Shown in pieces: positions 37,357-45,639 of a DNA stretch of 48,432 nt. A program made the position numbers and the translations under genes. Below the pieces are notes generated by a model, which saw only the letters and a program-made list of their open reading frames with translations, ran no database searches and was not told the DNA's origin. Position 1 is the stretch's first letter, and the number at the start of each line of letters is the position of its first letter. Source of the DNA: an uncultured Flavobacterium sp. (GTDB taxonomy: Bacteria > Bacteroidota > Bacteroidia > Flavobacteriales > Flavobacteriaceae); the NCBI RefSeq assembly GCF_946479975.1, contig NZ_CAMLIX010000007.1:1-48432 (forward strand). The letters run 5' to 3'.

Positions 37357-37388
37357 AGGTGCTCGATTATTCAAGCACCTCCTTTTCT
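37357..37388. terminator. Bidirectional terminator between GH95 and the dioxygenase gene
   Basis: Stem GAGGTGCT (37357-37364) and AGCACCTC (37375-37382), with AAAA before and CTTTT after, so it can serve both converging genes. Confidence 0.85.
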
Positions 37389-37402
37389 GTTTTAATTTAT
37401 AC

Positions 37403-38293
37403 TTAGGCTTTATCAATTTTAACAGACATCATATTCAATGATCCTGCTATGATGGCGTCATTAAAAATAGTTGCTTTTTCATCTTTTTCTCTTAAAGACA
37501 AAGTGTATAAAAGCGGCATATAATGTTCTGGAGTTGGCACAGCCAGTTGAAACTCTTTACCTTGTTTGTCAAAATTTACCAAAGACTGATGATCATCTTC
37601 TAGAATCATCTTTTTCATTTTTTCATTGGCAATATGCGCCCATTCAAAAGCATAATCAGGAAGCATCATTTTATCCCAAGCTGCCAAACGTAAATTATGA
37701 ACAGAATTTCCGCTGCCCACAATAAGAATGCCTTTTCGTCGCAGCGCCGCTAATTCTTTCCCTAATTCATAATGATAAGAAGCAGGTTTAGTATAATCTA
37801 TACTCATTTGTATAATCGGAATGTCTGCGTTTGGATAAAGAAATTTTAAAACGGTCCAGCATCCGTGATCCAAACCCCAGTCATTACTTAATCCGACAGC
37901 AGTTGAAGTGATAATTTTTTGGGTTTCTAATGCCAATTCCGGACTTCCCGGAGCAGGATATTGAACATCAAAAAGCGCCTGCGGAAAACCGCCAAAATCA
38001 TGAATCGTTTCTGGTTTTTCCATTGCCGTTACAAAAGTTCCTTTGGTTTCCCAGTGTGCAGAAATACAAAGAATCGCTTTTGGTTTAGGAAGCGTTTTCG
38101 CAATATTCTGAAAGCCTTGCGTAAAATTATTATCAGCCAAAGCATTCATGGGATTTCCGTGTCCAAGAAACAGAACCGGCATTCTTTCGGTTGCAGCAAA
38201 AGAATCTGAAACCGTTTTAAGAGAGCTTAATTTCATAGCTGCAGCTCCAATTGGTAATATTGCCATGGTTTTTAAAAAATCTTTTCTGTCCAT
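37403..38293 (-). CDS. ygiD: Extradiol ring-cleavage dioxygenase, DODA/YgiD (LigB) family
   Basis: Non-haem iron dioxygenase of the 4,5-DOPA extradiol dioxygenase family, 296 aa; natural substrate unknown here. Probable metal ligands and active-site histidines: GHGNPMNAL near residue 45, SAHWET near 79, DHGCWTVLKFL near 142 and PTPEHYMPLLYTL near 255. Unlike E. coli YgiD, it carries an N-terminal MDRKDFLKTM followed by a hydrophobic stretch, resembling the Tat-like leaders of Bacteroidota, so it may be exported. The AraC regulator gene at 38399 lies 105 bases upstream on the same strand and may control it. No obvious link to the glycan locus except possible phenolic substituents of plant material. 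Confidence 0.87.
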   Translation of the reverse strand: MDRKDFLKTMAILPIGAAAMKLSSLKTVSDSFAATERMPVLFLGHGNPMNALADNNFTQGFQNIAKTLPKPKAILCISAHWETKGTFVTAMEKPETIHDFGGFPQALFDVQYPAPGSPELALETQKIITSTAVGLSNDWGLDHGCWTVLKFLYPNADIPIIQMSIDYTKPASYHYELGKELAALRRKGILIVGSGNSVHNLRLAAWDKMMLPDYAFEWAHIANEKMKKMILEDDHQSLVNFDKQGKEFQLAVPTPEHYMPLLYTLSLREKDEKATIFNDAIIAGSLNMMSVKIDKA

Positions 38294-38398
38294 TGTATAT
38301 CGTATTTAATTCTTTAAGAAATGTCTTTTTTTGTTGATACAAAGTTCAGACTATTTGTAATAAAGACGGTAACGATTTTAGGAAGAATGGTTGTGTTT

Positions 38399-39229
38399 TT
38401 AAGAAAGCAGTTTCTGCATTTCGTCTCTAAATTCGGTTGGCGTCATGCCTGCTTTACGTTTAAAGGCATGTGTAAAATACGTTTTTTCGTTAAAACCAAG
38501 TTCATAACCTATTTCTGCCACATTTTTGTCGGTTGTCATTAAGAGGTTTTTGGCTTCTGTGAGTTTTCGGGTTTCTATAATTTCAGAAACACTCTGCTGT
38601 AAAATAGTCTGGCAGATATTGTTTAAGTTTCGGGAAGTCATAAAGAGTTTATCTGCGTAGAAATTGACGTCTTTAGATTCCTTATAATAATCTTCTAATA
38701 ATCGAAGGAAGCTTTTAAACGTAGAACTTTGAATTTTTTTAGATTCATCATTGTTCAAATTCATTTTACGCCGTTCCGATTCTATAATGGTAAATAAGGC
38801 GCTCAATAATTGCCTAATTACGGCTAAATCTGGCGCTTCTTGTGTGTATTCATCATAAATCATTTTGCATAGCGTATCCAATTTTTCAAAACAAGCATTA
38901 CTCTGCATACTGATATTAGCCTTATCATGAAAAGAGGCGTAAAGACTAAAAGTAGTTTCGGCAATAAATTCGCTTTTAAAACGTAAAACCCACATATCGC
39001 ATTCGCCGTCTTTTACGAGAGGTTTTGCCCTATGAATTTTCCCCTGCGTTACAAAACTGATAAATGGCGCATCAATTATTTTAGAATCAAAATCTATAAA
39101 ATGTTCCAGCTGTCCTTTATTACCAATAATAAGTTCTTCAAAAGTATGCGAGTGCGGTTCATTCACAGATTGCAGTATTTTTTCTGATTCTGATGCTGTA
39201 ATTCGAAAAAATTTGAAAATTTCGGTCAT
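38399..39229 (-). CDS. AraC-family transcriptional regulator
   Basis: 276 aa from the ATG at 39229; an in-frame GTG nine bases upstream is possible but not needed. The N-terminal half is a cupin-like sensing domain (SHTFEELIIGNKGQLEHFIDF) and the C-terminal 100 residues hold two helix-turn-helix units (MTSRNLNNICQTILQQS, then AEIGYELGFNEKTYFTHAFKRKAGMTPTEFR). It is divergent from SusC2 and precedes the dioxygenase gene on its own strand, so either could be its target. The direct-repeat site before SusC2 also occurs before the hydroxyproline operon, next to another AraC gene, so this regulator is not the only candidate for it. Confidence 0.92.
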   Translation of the reverse strand: MTEIFKFFRITASESEKILQSVNEPHSHTFEELIIGNKGQLEHFIDFDSKIIDAPFISFVTQGKIHRAKPLVKDGECDMWVLRFKSEFIAETTFSLYASFHDKANISMQSNACFEKLDTLCKMIYDEYTQEAPDLAVIRQLLSALFTIIESERRKMNLNNDESKKIQSSTFKSFLRLLEDYYKESKDVNFYADKLFMTSRNLNNICQTILQQSVSEIIETRKLTEAKNLLMTTDKNVAEIGYELGFNEKTYFTHAFKRKAGMTPTEFRDEMQKLLS

Positions 39230-39595
39230 GAGAGGCACTTTTAAGACTGGATATAAAGGTAATTATTTAGGACAATTCGATTCTTTAATTTAGTGTTTAT
39301 TTCTCTGCCTCTTGCTGTTGTAATTTTTACAAGTTATTCATTATTAAAGGATTGTTGTGGAAATAACTATTAAGTTAAGAGGTGATAATTCTTATGTATT
39401 AGTCTTTAAATTATACATTGTTAAAATTTAATCATAAAATATTGATAAATTATAACTCATTACACAAATTAACCATGATTTGTTTAAAAACAGGATAATA
39501 TAGTATTAGCATGTGGTAATATAAGCATTTTTCTTAACTCTTAATTAACATAATTTTACAAGTGTTGAAAATACACTAACCAATACTTTAAAATT
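39230..39595. other. Divergent intergenic region between AraC and SusC2
   Basis: 366 bases, very AT-rich, without a gene. It holds the predicted regulator site and promoter of SusC2 (39493-39558) and presumably the AraC promoter on the other strand, which I could not place. Confidence 0.6.
39493..39558 (+). promoter_or_regulatory. Predicted AraC-type operator and promoter before SusC2
   Basis: Direct repeat GGATAATATAG (39493-39503) and GGTAATATAAG (39515-39525); the shared TAATATA cores at 39496 and 39517 are 21 bases apart. A -7-like TAATTTTA begins at 39551, 34 bases after the second core. The hydroxyproline operon has the same two spacings at 45563, 45584 and 45618, and the 13-base word ATGTGGTAATATA occurs at both. 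Confidence 0.65.
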
Positions 39596-42589
39596 ATGAT
39601 ACCAAACACTCAAGCTTTTAAAAGTACAGAAGGATACTGTTGTAAAGAGAAAATCTTCTTTACATTTTTATTTTTGTTTGTTGTTTTTAGTTCTTTTTCG
39701 CAGCAAAAAATCAGCGGTAAAATTACAGACACAGGCAATCTTCCTCTTCCAGGAGTATCCGTTTTAGAAAAAAACACAACCAATGCAGTTGCAACTGATT
39801 TTGACGGAAATTTTGAAATCACTACAAAAGGGAATAATCCAATTTTGGTTTTTTCTTATATGGGTTTAAAAACAAAAGAATTAAAAACAGACGGAAAAAA
39901 GGTTCTCAAAGTTATTTTAGAATCAGATTTAAATGAATTAAATGAAGTTGTTTTAATTGGATACGGTTCGCAAAAGAAAGGAGATGTTACAAGTGCAATT
40001 GCTTCTGTTAAATCAGAAGATTTTGTACAGGGAAATGTACGAGACGCGGCGCAGTTAATTCAAGGAAAAGTGGCTGGACTTACCGTATCAGCACCTTCTG
40101 GAGATCCTACAGTAGGTTCGCAGATTCAGTTAAGAGGGATTTCTTCCATTTCGGGCGGTAGTAATCCGTTGATTTTGGTTGATGGAGTTCCAGGCAATTT
40201 AAATACAGTTGCTCCAGAAGATATTGCTTCTATCGACGTTTTGAAAGACGGATCTGCAACTGCAATCTACGGAACACGTGGAACGAATGGGGTTGTAATT
40301 ATTACGACAAAAAGCGGTAGTTTCAACTCTAAACCCACAATTGAATACAATGGTTATTCTACAGTTTCAACAATTAGCAGGAAAATGAACTTTCTGGATG
40401 CGACTCAATTGAGACAAAAAATGGCAGAAGGCTACACTTTTATTGGAGCCAACAATCAAGATTATGGAGCAGATACAGATTGGCTTGATGCTATAACGCG
40501 CACAGCCATAACGCAGACACATAATGTATTGTTTAGAGGTGGAAACGATCAAACAAATATTAGTGCATCTATCAACTATAAAGGCGGTGACGGTATATTT
40601 TTAAAATCAGACAACACTAGAATGACAGGAAGAGCAGATGTAAGTCATTCTATGTTTGATAAAAAATTGAAAACCAATATTGGTTTCATAACAAGTGAGC
40701 AGGTTTTTAATGCTTTAGGAGACGGAACGAGTTTTAATCCGTACATCTACAGACAAGCGTTAATACGAAATCCGACCGAGCCAATCAAAGATCAAAACGG
40801 AAAATGGAATGAAAGAGATGTGTATTTCTATGATAATCCTGTGGGGTATATTGAAGAAACACAAGGAGAAAACAGATTTAGAAATACGCGTTTTGATTTC
40901 AGTATGAGTTATGATTTTACAGATCATTTGAAAATAAAAGGAGTTTACACCAGAAAAGGAAATTCTATGATAAAAGGTTTTTATGAAACCAAAAACCACG
41001 TTTCTACAGTAAAATATGCACAAGACGGATTTGCCTCCAGAAGTGCAGAAGATTACCGCGGTAATTATGGCGAGTTTACTTTAGATTACAAACAATCTTT
41101 TGGAAAACATAACGTAACAGGACTTGCAGGTTACAATTACGAAGACAATACAACAGAAGGATTCTGGGCAACCAACAGACGTTTTCCTACCGATGCTTTT
41201 ACGTACAATAATATTGGCTCTGGTCAAGGTTTACAGCTTGGTGAGGCAGGAATGGGAAGTTATAAAAACGCGAATACACTTATCGCATTTTTTGCCAGAG
41301 TAACGTACAACTATGATAATAAGTACTTATTTATGGCCAGTCTTAGACACGAAGGATCTTCTCGATTTGGAGACGATAATAAATGGGGAGATTTCCCAGG
41401 AGTTTCTGCAGGATGGCGTATCAACAATGAAGAGTTTTTGAAAGAGTCTAAATGGGTTAATAATCTTAAATTAAGAGCAGGTTTTGGTATTACAGGAATC
41501 AACGCTGGACAAGATTATCAGTCATTAAGCGGTTTGACATATGGAGACTATTTCTTGAATGATGGAAAATGGATTAGAGAATTGGTTCCAACAAGAAACG
41601 CAAATACAGATTTAAAATGGGAGAAAAAAGAAGAGCTGAACTTTGGTTTAGATTTCGGATTTTTTGATGATCGCATCAGCGGTGCAATTGATTACTACAG
41701 CAGAACGACAAAAGATGCACTTATGGACTACAGTGTTCCAACGCCTCCTTATTTTTACGGAACTATCGCTGCCAACGCTGCCGAAATTAAAAACTCAGGT
41801 TTAGAGGTTTTGTTAAATGTTACGCCAATTAAAACTAAAGATTTTTCTTGGACAGCAAACTTTACATATTCTACAAACAGCAACAAAATCGTATCGTTAT
41901 CGAATGATAAATTTCAGTTAACAAATAACTTTTTTGATGCAGGATATACGGGAGAACCAATTCAAATTGCAACACACCGCGTTCAGGAAGGACAGCCAAT
42001 TGGGAATTTTTACGGACTAAAAAGTGTTGATATTACAGATGATGGAATCTGGATTATCGAAAAACCAGACGGAACCAGAATTCCAGCAACTGAAGCAACT
42101 ACTGAAGACCGCCAAATTTTAGGGAACGGTTTACCAAAAGCATATTACGGTTTAAACAATACAATTCGCTACAAAAATTGGGATTTGAATATGAATTTAA
42201 GAGGCGCATCAGGATATCAGATTCTGAATTTCTCTAGAATGTTTTATGAAAACCCAACCGTTGGATACAACACTTTAGATTCTGCATACGACAAAGTCTA
42301 CGGCAAAGCGGTATTGAGCGATGTACAGCGTTATGTAAGTCATTATGTTGAAGATGGAGATTTCGTGAAAATCGACAACGTTACAATTGGATTTACACTT
42401 CCAAAATCGACTTTCAAATTTATAGATACACTAAGAATTTATTTTGCAGGAAACAATCTGGCGACTTTCACAAAGTATAAAGGAATTGACCCAGAGGTAA
42501 ACAGAATTGGGCTTGATCCAGGTAACGATGACAGAGATAAATACCCGTCAACAAGATCATTTTCATTAGGACTTAACATCACACTTTAA
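39596..42589 (+). CDS. SusC-family TonB-dependent outer-membrane receptor (locus 2)
   Basis: TonB-dependent outer-membrane importer, 997 aa, paired with a SusD gene 11 bases downstream. A long polar N-region (about 20 residues, including two Cys) precedes the hydrophobic signal; no later Met offers a better start. Domains: carboxypeptidase-regulatory-like (about 42-120), plug with VVLIGYGSQKKGDVTSAI, AQLIQGKVAGL, ILVDGVPG and AIYGTRGTNGVVIITT (about 120-245), then barrel to the C-terminus. It resembles SusC1 in layout but differs widely in sequence, so another ligand is expected. No glycosidase is attached. The promoter shares its operator pattern with the hydroxyproline operon, so a peptide or glycopeptide ligand is possible. 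Confidence 0.95.
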   Translation: MIPNTQAFKSTEGYCCKEKIFFTFLFLFVVFSSFSQQKISGKITDTGNLPLPGVSVLEKNTTNAVATDFDGNFEITTKGNNPILVFSYMGLKTKELKTDGKKVLKVILESDLNELNEVVLIGYGSQKKGDVTSAIASVKSEDFVQGNVRDAAQLIQGKVAGLTVSAPSGDPTVGSQIQLRGISSISGGSNPLILVDGVPGNLNTVAPEDIASIDVLKDGSATAIYGTRGTNGVVIITTKSGSFNSKPTIEYNGYSTVSTISRKMNFLDATQLRQKMAEGYTFIGANNQDYGADTDWLDAITRTAITQTHNVLFRGGNDQTNISASINYKGGDGIFLKSDNTRMTGRADVSHSMFDKKLKTNIGFITSEQVFNALGDGTSFNPYIYRQALIRNPTEPIKDQNGKWNERDVYFYDNPVGYIEETQGENRFRNTRFDFSMSYDFTDHLKIKGVYTRKGNSMIKGFYETKNHVSTVKYAQDGFASRSAEDYRGNYGEFTLDYKQSFGKHNVTGLAGYNYEDNTTEGFWATNRRFPTDAFTYNNIGSGQGLQLGEAGMGSYKNANTLIAFFARVTYNYDNKYLFMASLRHEGSSRFGDDNKWGDFPGVSAGWRINNEEFLKESKWVNNLKLRAGFGITGINAGQDYQSLSGLTYGDYFLNDGKWIRELVPTRNANTDLKWEKKEELNFGLDFGFFDDRISGAIDYYSRTTKDALMDYSVPTPPYFYGTIAANAAEIKNSGLEVLLNVTPIKTKDFSWTANFTYSTNSNKIVSLSNDKFQLTNNFFDAGYTGEPIQIATHRVQEGQPIGNFYGLKSVDITDDGIWIIEKPDGTRIPATEATTEDRQILGNGLPKAYYGLNNTIRYKNWDLNMNLRGASGYQILNFSRMFYENPTVGYNTLDSAYDKVYGKAVLSDVQRYVSHYVEDGDFVKIDNVTIGFTLPKSTFKFIDTLRIYFAGNNLATFTKYKGIDPEVNRIGLDPGNDDRDKYPSTRSFSLGLNITL

Positions 42590-42600
42590 AAATAAGAGAT

Positions 42601-44205
42601 ATGAAAAATTTAATAAATCAATTATCTTTCCTTAAAAAGAAGATTTTATATTTCGGCTTAATTGTTACAGCAGGCGCTACATTGTTTGGCTGTACAGACT
42701 TAGATGAGAAAGTATATTCAGAAGTAACAGAATCTAATTTTGTGGCTTCACCATCAGATATTGTAGCTATTATGGCTTCTGCTTATACGCCCATAAGATA
42801 TGTAATGGACTGGCAGGGTTTGTTTGATGTGCAGGAAGAACCGGGAGACGCCTTTGTAACACCAACAAGGCCAAACGGTTGGGATGATGCAGGAACATAC
42901 AAAAGAATGCATTTTCATGAATGGACCAAAACCGACTGGCAGCCAAGAAATACCTGGATCACTTGTTTCAACGGAATCAACGCTGCAAACCGAGTTATGC
43001 TTCAAATGGAGTCTGGAAGTTTCCCAATTAGTGCAGAACAAAAGACAGCTATTTTGGCAGAAATGAGAGCGGTAAGAGCACTTTATTATTCAATTTTGGT
43101 TGATACACATGGTAATGTTCCTATCATCCCAAATTACAGTGATAAACTTCCGGTACAAAATACCAGACTTGAAGTGTATAATTTTATAGTAAGCGAGTTG
43201 ACGGAAGTAATTCCGCAATTGTCTGCAAAAGTAGACAAAAGTACTTATGGACGCATGACGCAATGGGCAGGATATCATGTATTAGCGAGAGTATACTTAA
43301 ATGCTCAAGTGTACACAGGAACTCCACAATGGCAAAAATGTATTGAAGCTTGTAACAAGATTATAGAAAGTGGTTTGTTCAAAAAATCAGATTCTTATAA
43401 AGCCATTTTTAGTGCAACAAACGAAAGCAACCCAGAAATGGTTTTTGCAATTCCTTACGATCAAATTTATGCCGGCGGCTTTGGCGCTCACATGAAAATG
43501 TTATTGCCAAGCCACAGAAAAGTATTCGGTATGGAAACACAGCCTTGGGGCGGTTCAAGCTGTAATCCGCAGTTTATTGACACTTACAATGTAAAAGACA
43601 ATCGTTTAAAAGACACTTGGTTAATGGGCAATCAATACAATATTGACGATGGTAGTATTGTATCTGTTTTGACTAAAGGAATGCCAAGTATTTATTTCTG
43701 CGAAGAAACAGAAGGTTACAGATGTGGAAAATATCAAATACAGCGTGGTGCAAGATCAAGTCTTAATAATGATTTTCCTTTTTTAAGATATACAGATGTT
43801 TTAATGATGAAAGCAGAATCGTTGCTAAGAACAGGACAAAGCAACGAAGCCGCTCAACTGGTTACCGAAGTAAGAACAAGATCTTTTGATAATCCGGCAG
43901 ATGCTGTTGTAACAGGAGCGCAACTTTTAGAAAATTCAGTTTTTAAATATGGAACATTGGCTAAAAACGGAACAATCGATCAGCTTGGAGATCAAACGGT
44001 AGTACAATACGGTAGATTTTTAGATGAGTTAGGATGGGAGTTTGCAGCCGAAGCCAGAAGAAGAACAGACATGATTCGTTTTGGAGTTTATCAAAAGAAA
44101 AATTGGTACAACCACGTTCCAAAAGGAGATTACACCACACTTTTCCCAATTGGTTTAGAAGAATTAAATACAAATAGTAATCTAAAACAAAATCCAGGAT
44201 ATTAA
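42601..44205 (+). CDS. SusD/RagB-family binding lipoprotein (locus 2)
   Basis: Surface lipoprotein partner of SusC2, 534 aa. Lipobox LFGC (Cys about 31) followed by TDLDEKVYSE. SusD signatures: LAEMRAVRALYYSILVDTHGNVP (about 155-177), GYHVLARVYLNAQVYTG (about 223-239), FLRYTDVLMMKAESLLR (about 396-412) and LGWEFAAEARRRTDMIRFGVY (about 478-498). It is unlike SusD1 in the variable ligand-binding regions. The 11-base gap to SusC2 shows a two-gene unit, closed by a terminator at 44263. Confidence 0.95.
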   Translation: MKNLINQLSFLKKKILYFGLIVTAGATLFGCTDLDEKVYSEVTESNFVASPSDIVAIMASAYTPIRYVMDWQGLFDVQEEPGDAFVTPTRPNGWDDAGTYKRMHFHEWTKTDWQPRNTWITCFNGINAANRVMLQMESGSFPISAEQKTAILAEMRAVRALYYSILVDTHGNVPIIPNYSDKLPVQNTRLEVYNFIVSELTEVIPQLSAKVDKSTYGRMTQWAGYHVLARVYLNAQVYTGTPQWQKCIEACNKIIESGLFKKSDSYKAIFSATNESNPEMVFAIPYDQIYAGGFGAHMKMLLPSHRKVFGMETQPWGGSSCNPQFIDTYNVKDNRLKDTWLMGNQYNIDDGSIVSVLTKGMPSIYFCEETEGYRCGKYQIQRGARSSLNNDFPFLRYTDVLMMKAESLLRTGQSNEAAQLVTEVRTRSFDNPADAVVTGAQLLENSVFKYGTLAKNGTIDQLGDQTVVQYGRFLDELGWEFAAEARRRTDMIRFGVYQKKNWYNHVPKGDYTTLFPIGLEELNTNSNLKQNPGY

Positions 44206-44262
44206 AAATAGTTAGTAGTTGAAGTAAGTTTTTGCAAGTTTTGGTTAGCTTGTAATTGGATT

Positions 44263-44297
44263 GAAAAGCTGTTCTTTTTAGAACGGCTTTTCATTTT
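44263..44297 (+). terminator. Intrinsic terminator after SusD2
   Basis: Stem GAAAAGCTGTTC (44263-44274) and GAACGGCTTTTC (44281-44292), with one G-U type pair, a six-base loop and a following ATTTTT. Confidence 0.82.
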
Positions 44298-44332
44298 TAA
44301 ATTTGTATCAATTGTTTTTAAGCATAAGTTTT

Positions 44333-44625
44333 TATTTCACGCAGATTTTGCAGATTTAAGCAGATTTGAAAAGATTTTTTTTTAATCTCTAAAAGATAAA
44401 ATTACAAATTTATGAATTGCCTCCAGCTTTAGCTGGAGGAATAAAATGCTCAAAAAATAAGGCTTTAGCCGAATTTACATTTTGGCTAAAGCCCTTAAAG
44501 TTGACTTTATTTTCCATCCAGCTAAAGCTGGAAGCAATTCAAAAAAAATCTTTATGATTTTGCCTTTTCTACAAAACAAAATCTTTTTCAAATCTGCTTA
44601 AATCTTTTCAAATCTGCGTGAAATA
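44333..44625. repeat. Three-layer nested inverted repeat
   Basis: Outer arms TATTTCACGCAGATTT (44333) and AAATCTGCGTGAAATA (ending 44625) extend about 45 bases each with GCAGATTTAAGCAGATTTG words. Middle arms are 44414-44440 and 44514-44540; each is itself a CCAGCTTTAGCTGG-type hairpin. Inner arms are GGCTTTAGCC (44461-44470) and GGCTAAAGCC (44483-44492). It may double as a terminator for the AraC gene on the - strand. Confidence 0.85.
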
Positions 44626-44660
44626 AAAAATCTTCTACATAAAAAAATAAAGCAATAAAA

Positions 44661-45503
44661 TTAAAACTGAGCACGATAATGCGAAGGAGAAATTCCCTTC
44701 AATTCCTTAAACTTCCTATTGAAATTCGCAATATCTTGAAAACCGCAAAGCTCAGATATCGAAGCAATCGAAAGATCTTTTTTATGATGCAGTAATTTAC
44801 AAGCATTCTCAATTCTGATTTCAATCAAAAACTGAAAAAAAGTTTTATTTGTACGTTTTTTAAAATAACGGCAAAATGCATTTTTACTCATATTCGCCTT
44901 TTCGGCAACTTCATCGAGCGTGATATTTTGGTGGTAAAATTCAATTGCATATTCAAAAACTGCACTCATTCTTCTTCCTTCATCATCGGTATATTTCTTC
45001 TTATAAACAAAAGAAGACAACGGTGATTTTTCAGAAGAAATAATAATATTTATAATTTTTAAGAAAGAAGCAATTCGTTGTATTTTATTTTGTTTTTTTA
45101 GTTTGATAAAGTGATGCGTAATCTTTTTTTGGTTCGATAAGATTTTCATTCCATATTCAGAATCCTTAAAAAAATCTTCGACGCTGCTCATGTCATTAAG
45201 ACTGAAAAAATCTTGTCCAAAAGAAGTTTTGGTAAAAAATAAAGTCAGCATAACAGATTCTGGACTTGCTTCTACATTACTTCTAAAAACGTGAGGAACA
45301 TTTTCTCCAATTACTAAAATTTCACCTTCTTTATAATCGTTTATTGAATCTCCAACAATCAGTGTTCCAGAACCTTTCAGAATATAACTTATCTGAATTT
45401 CTTCATGCTGATGCAATTGATCATAGAAGACATGTTCAATATCTTCCTGATAAATCAAAGCCTCGCGCTCTGTTTTCGGTATTTTAAATGGTAAAATTTT
45501 CAC
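44661..45503 (-). CDS. AraC-family regulator divergent from the hydroxyproline operon
   Basis: 280 aa, starting at a GTG (45503); no in-frame ATG suits better. The N-terminal cupin domain reads HQHEEIQISYILKGSGTLIVGDSINDYKEGEILVIGENVPHVFRS, with a metal-site-like HQHEE near residue 33. The C-terminal double HTH has LDEVAEKANMSKNAFCRYFKKRTNKTFFQFL and SIASISELCGFQDIANFNRKFKELKGISPSHYR. Divergent placement makes it the natural regulator of the deaminase, dehydrogenase and epimerase operon, presumably sensing hydroxyproline or an intermediate. It may also act on SusC2, whose promoter shares the predicted operator. Confidence 0.92.
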   Translation of the reverse strand: MKILPFKIPKTEREALIYQEDIEHVFYDQLHQHEEIQISYILKGSGTLIVGDSINDYKEGEILVIGENVPHVFRSNVEASPESVMLTLFFTKTSFGQDFFSLNDMSSVEDFFKDSEYGMKILSNQKKITHHFIKLKKQNKIQRIASFLKIINIIISSEKSPLSSFVYKKKYTDDEGRRMSAVFEYAIEFYHQNITLDEVAEKANMSKNAFCRYFKKRTNKTFFQFLIEIRIENACKLLHHKKDLSIASISELCGFQDIANFNRKFKELKGISPSHYRAQF

Positions 45504-45560
45504 CTTGTTGTTTTTTGTTTTGTAAATATTATCAAAAAAAAGAAATTAAACAATAGATGT

Positions 45561-45625
45561 GGTAATATAGTCTTGATATAGGCTAATAATAACAAAGACG
45601 CCTCTTTGGATAAGTTTTATTTTTG
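45561..45625 (+). promoter_or_regulatory. Predicted AraC-type operator and promoter of the hydroxyproline operon
   Basis: Direct repeat GGTAATATAG (45561-45570) and GGCTAATAATAA (45581-45592); cores at 45563 and 45584 are 21 bases apart. A perfect TAnnTTTG box, TATTTTTG, lies at 45618-45625, 34 bases after the second core. Spacing matches the SusC2 promoter exactly. No clear -33 box is seen, as expected at an activator-dependent promoter. Confidence 0.68.
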
Positions 45626-45639
45626 ATAAAAATTAAGAT

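Larger units (their letters stand above)
44206..44660. other. Convergent intergenic region with terminator and nested inverted repeats
   Basis: 455 bases between the converging SusD2 and AraC genes. It holds the SusD2 terminator (44263-44297) and a 293-base nested inverted repeat (44333-44625). No gene is supported. Confidence 0.7.
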
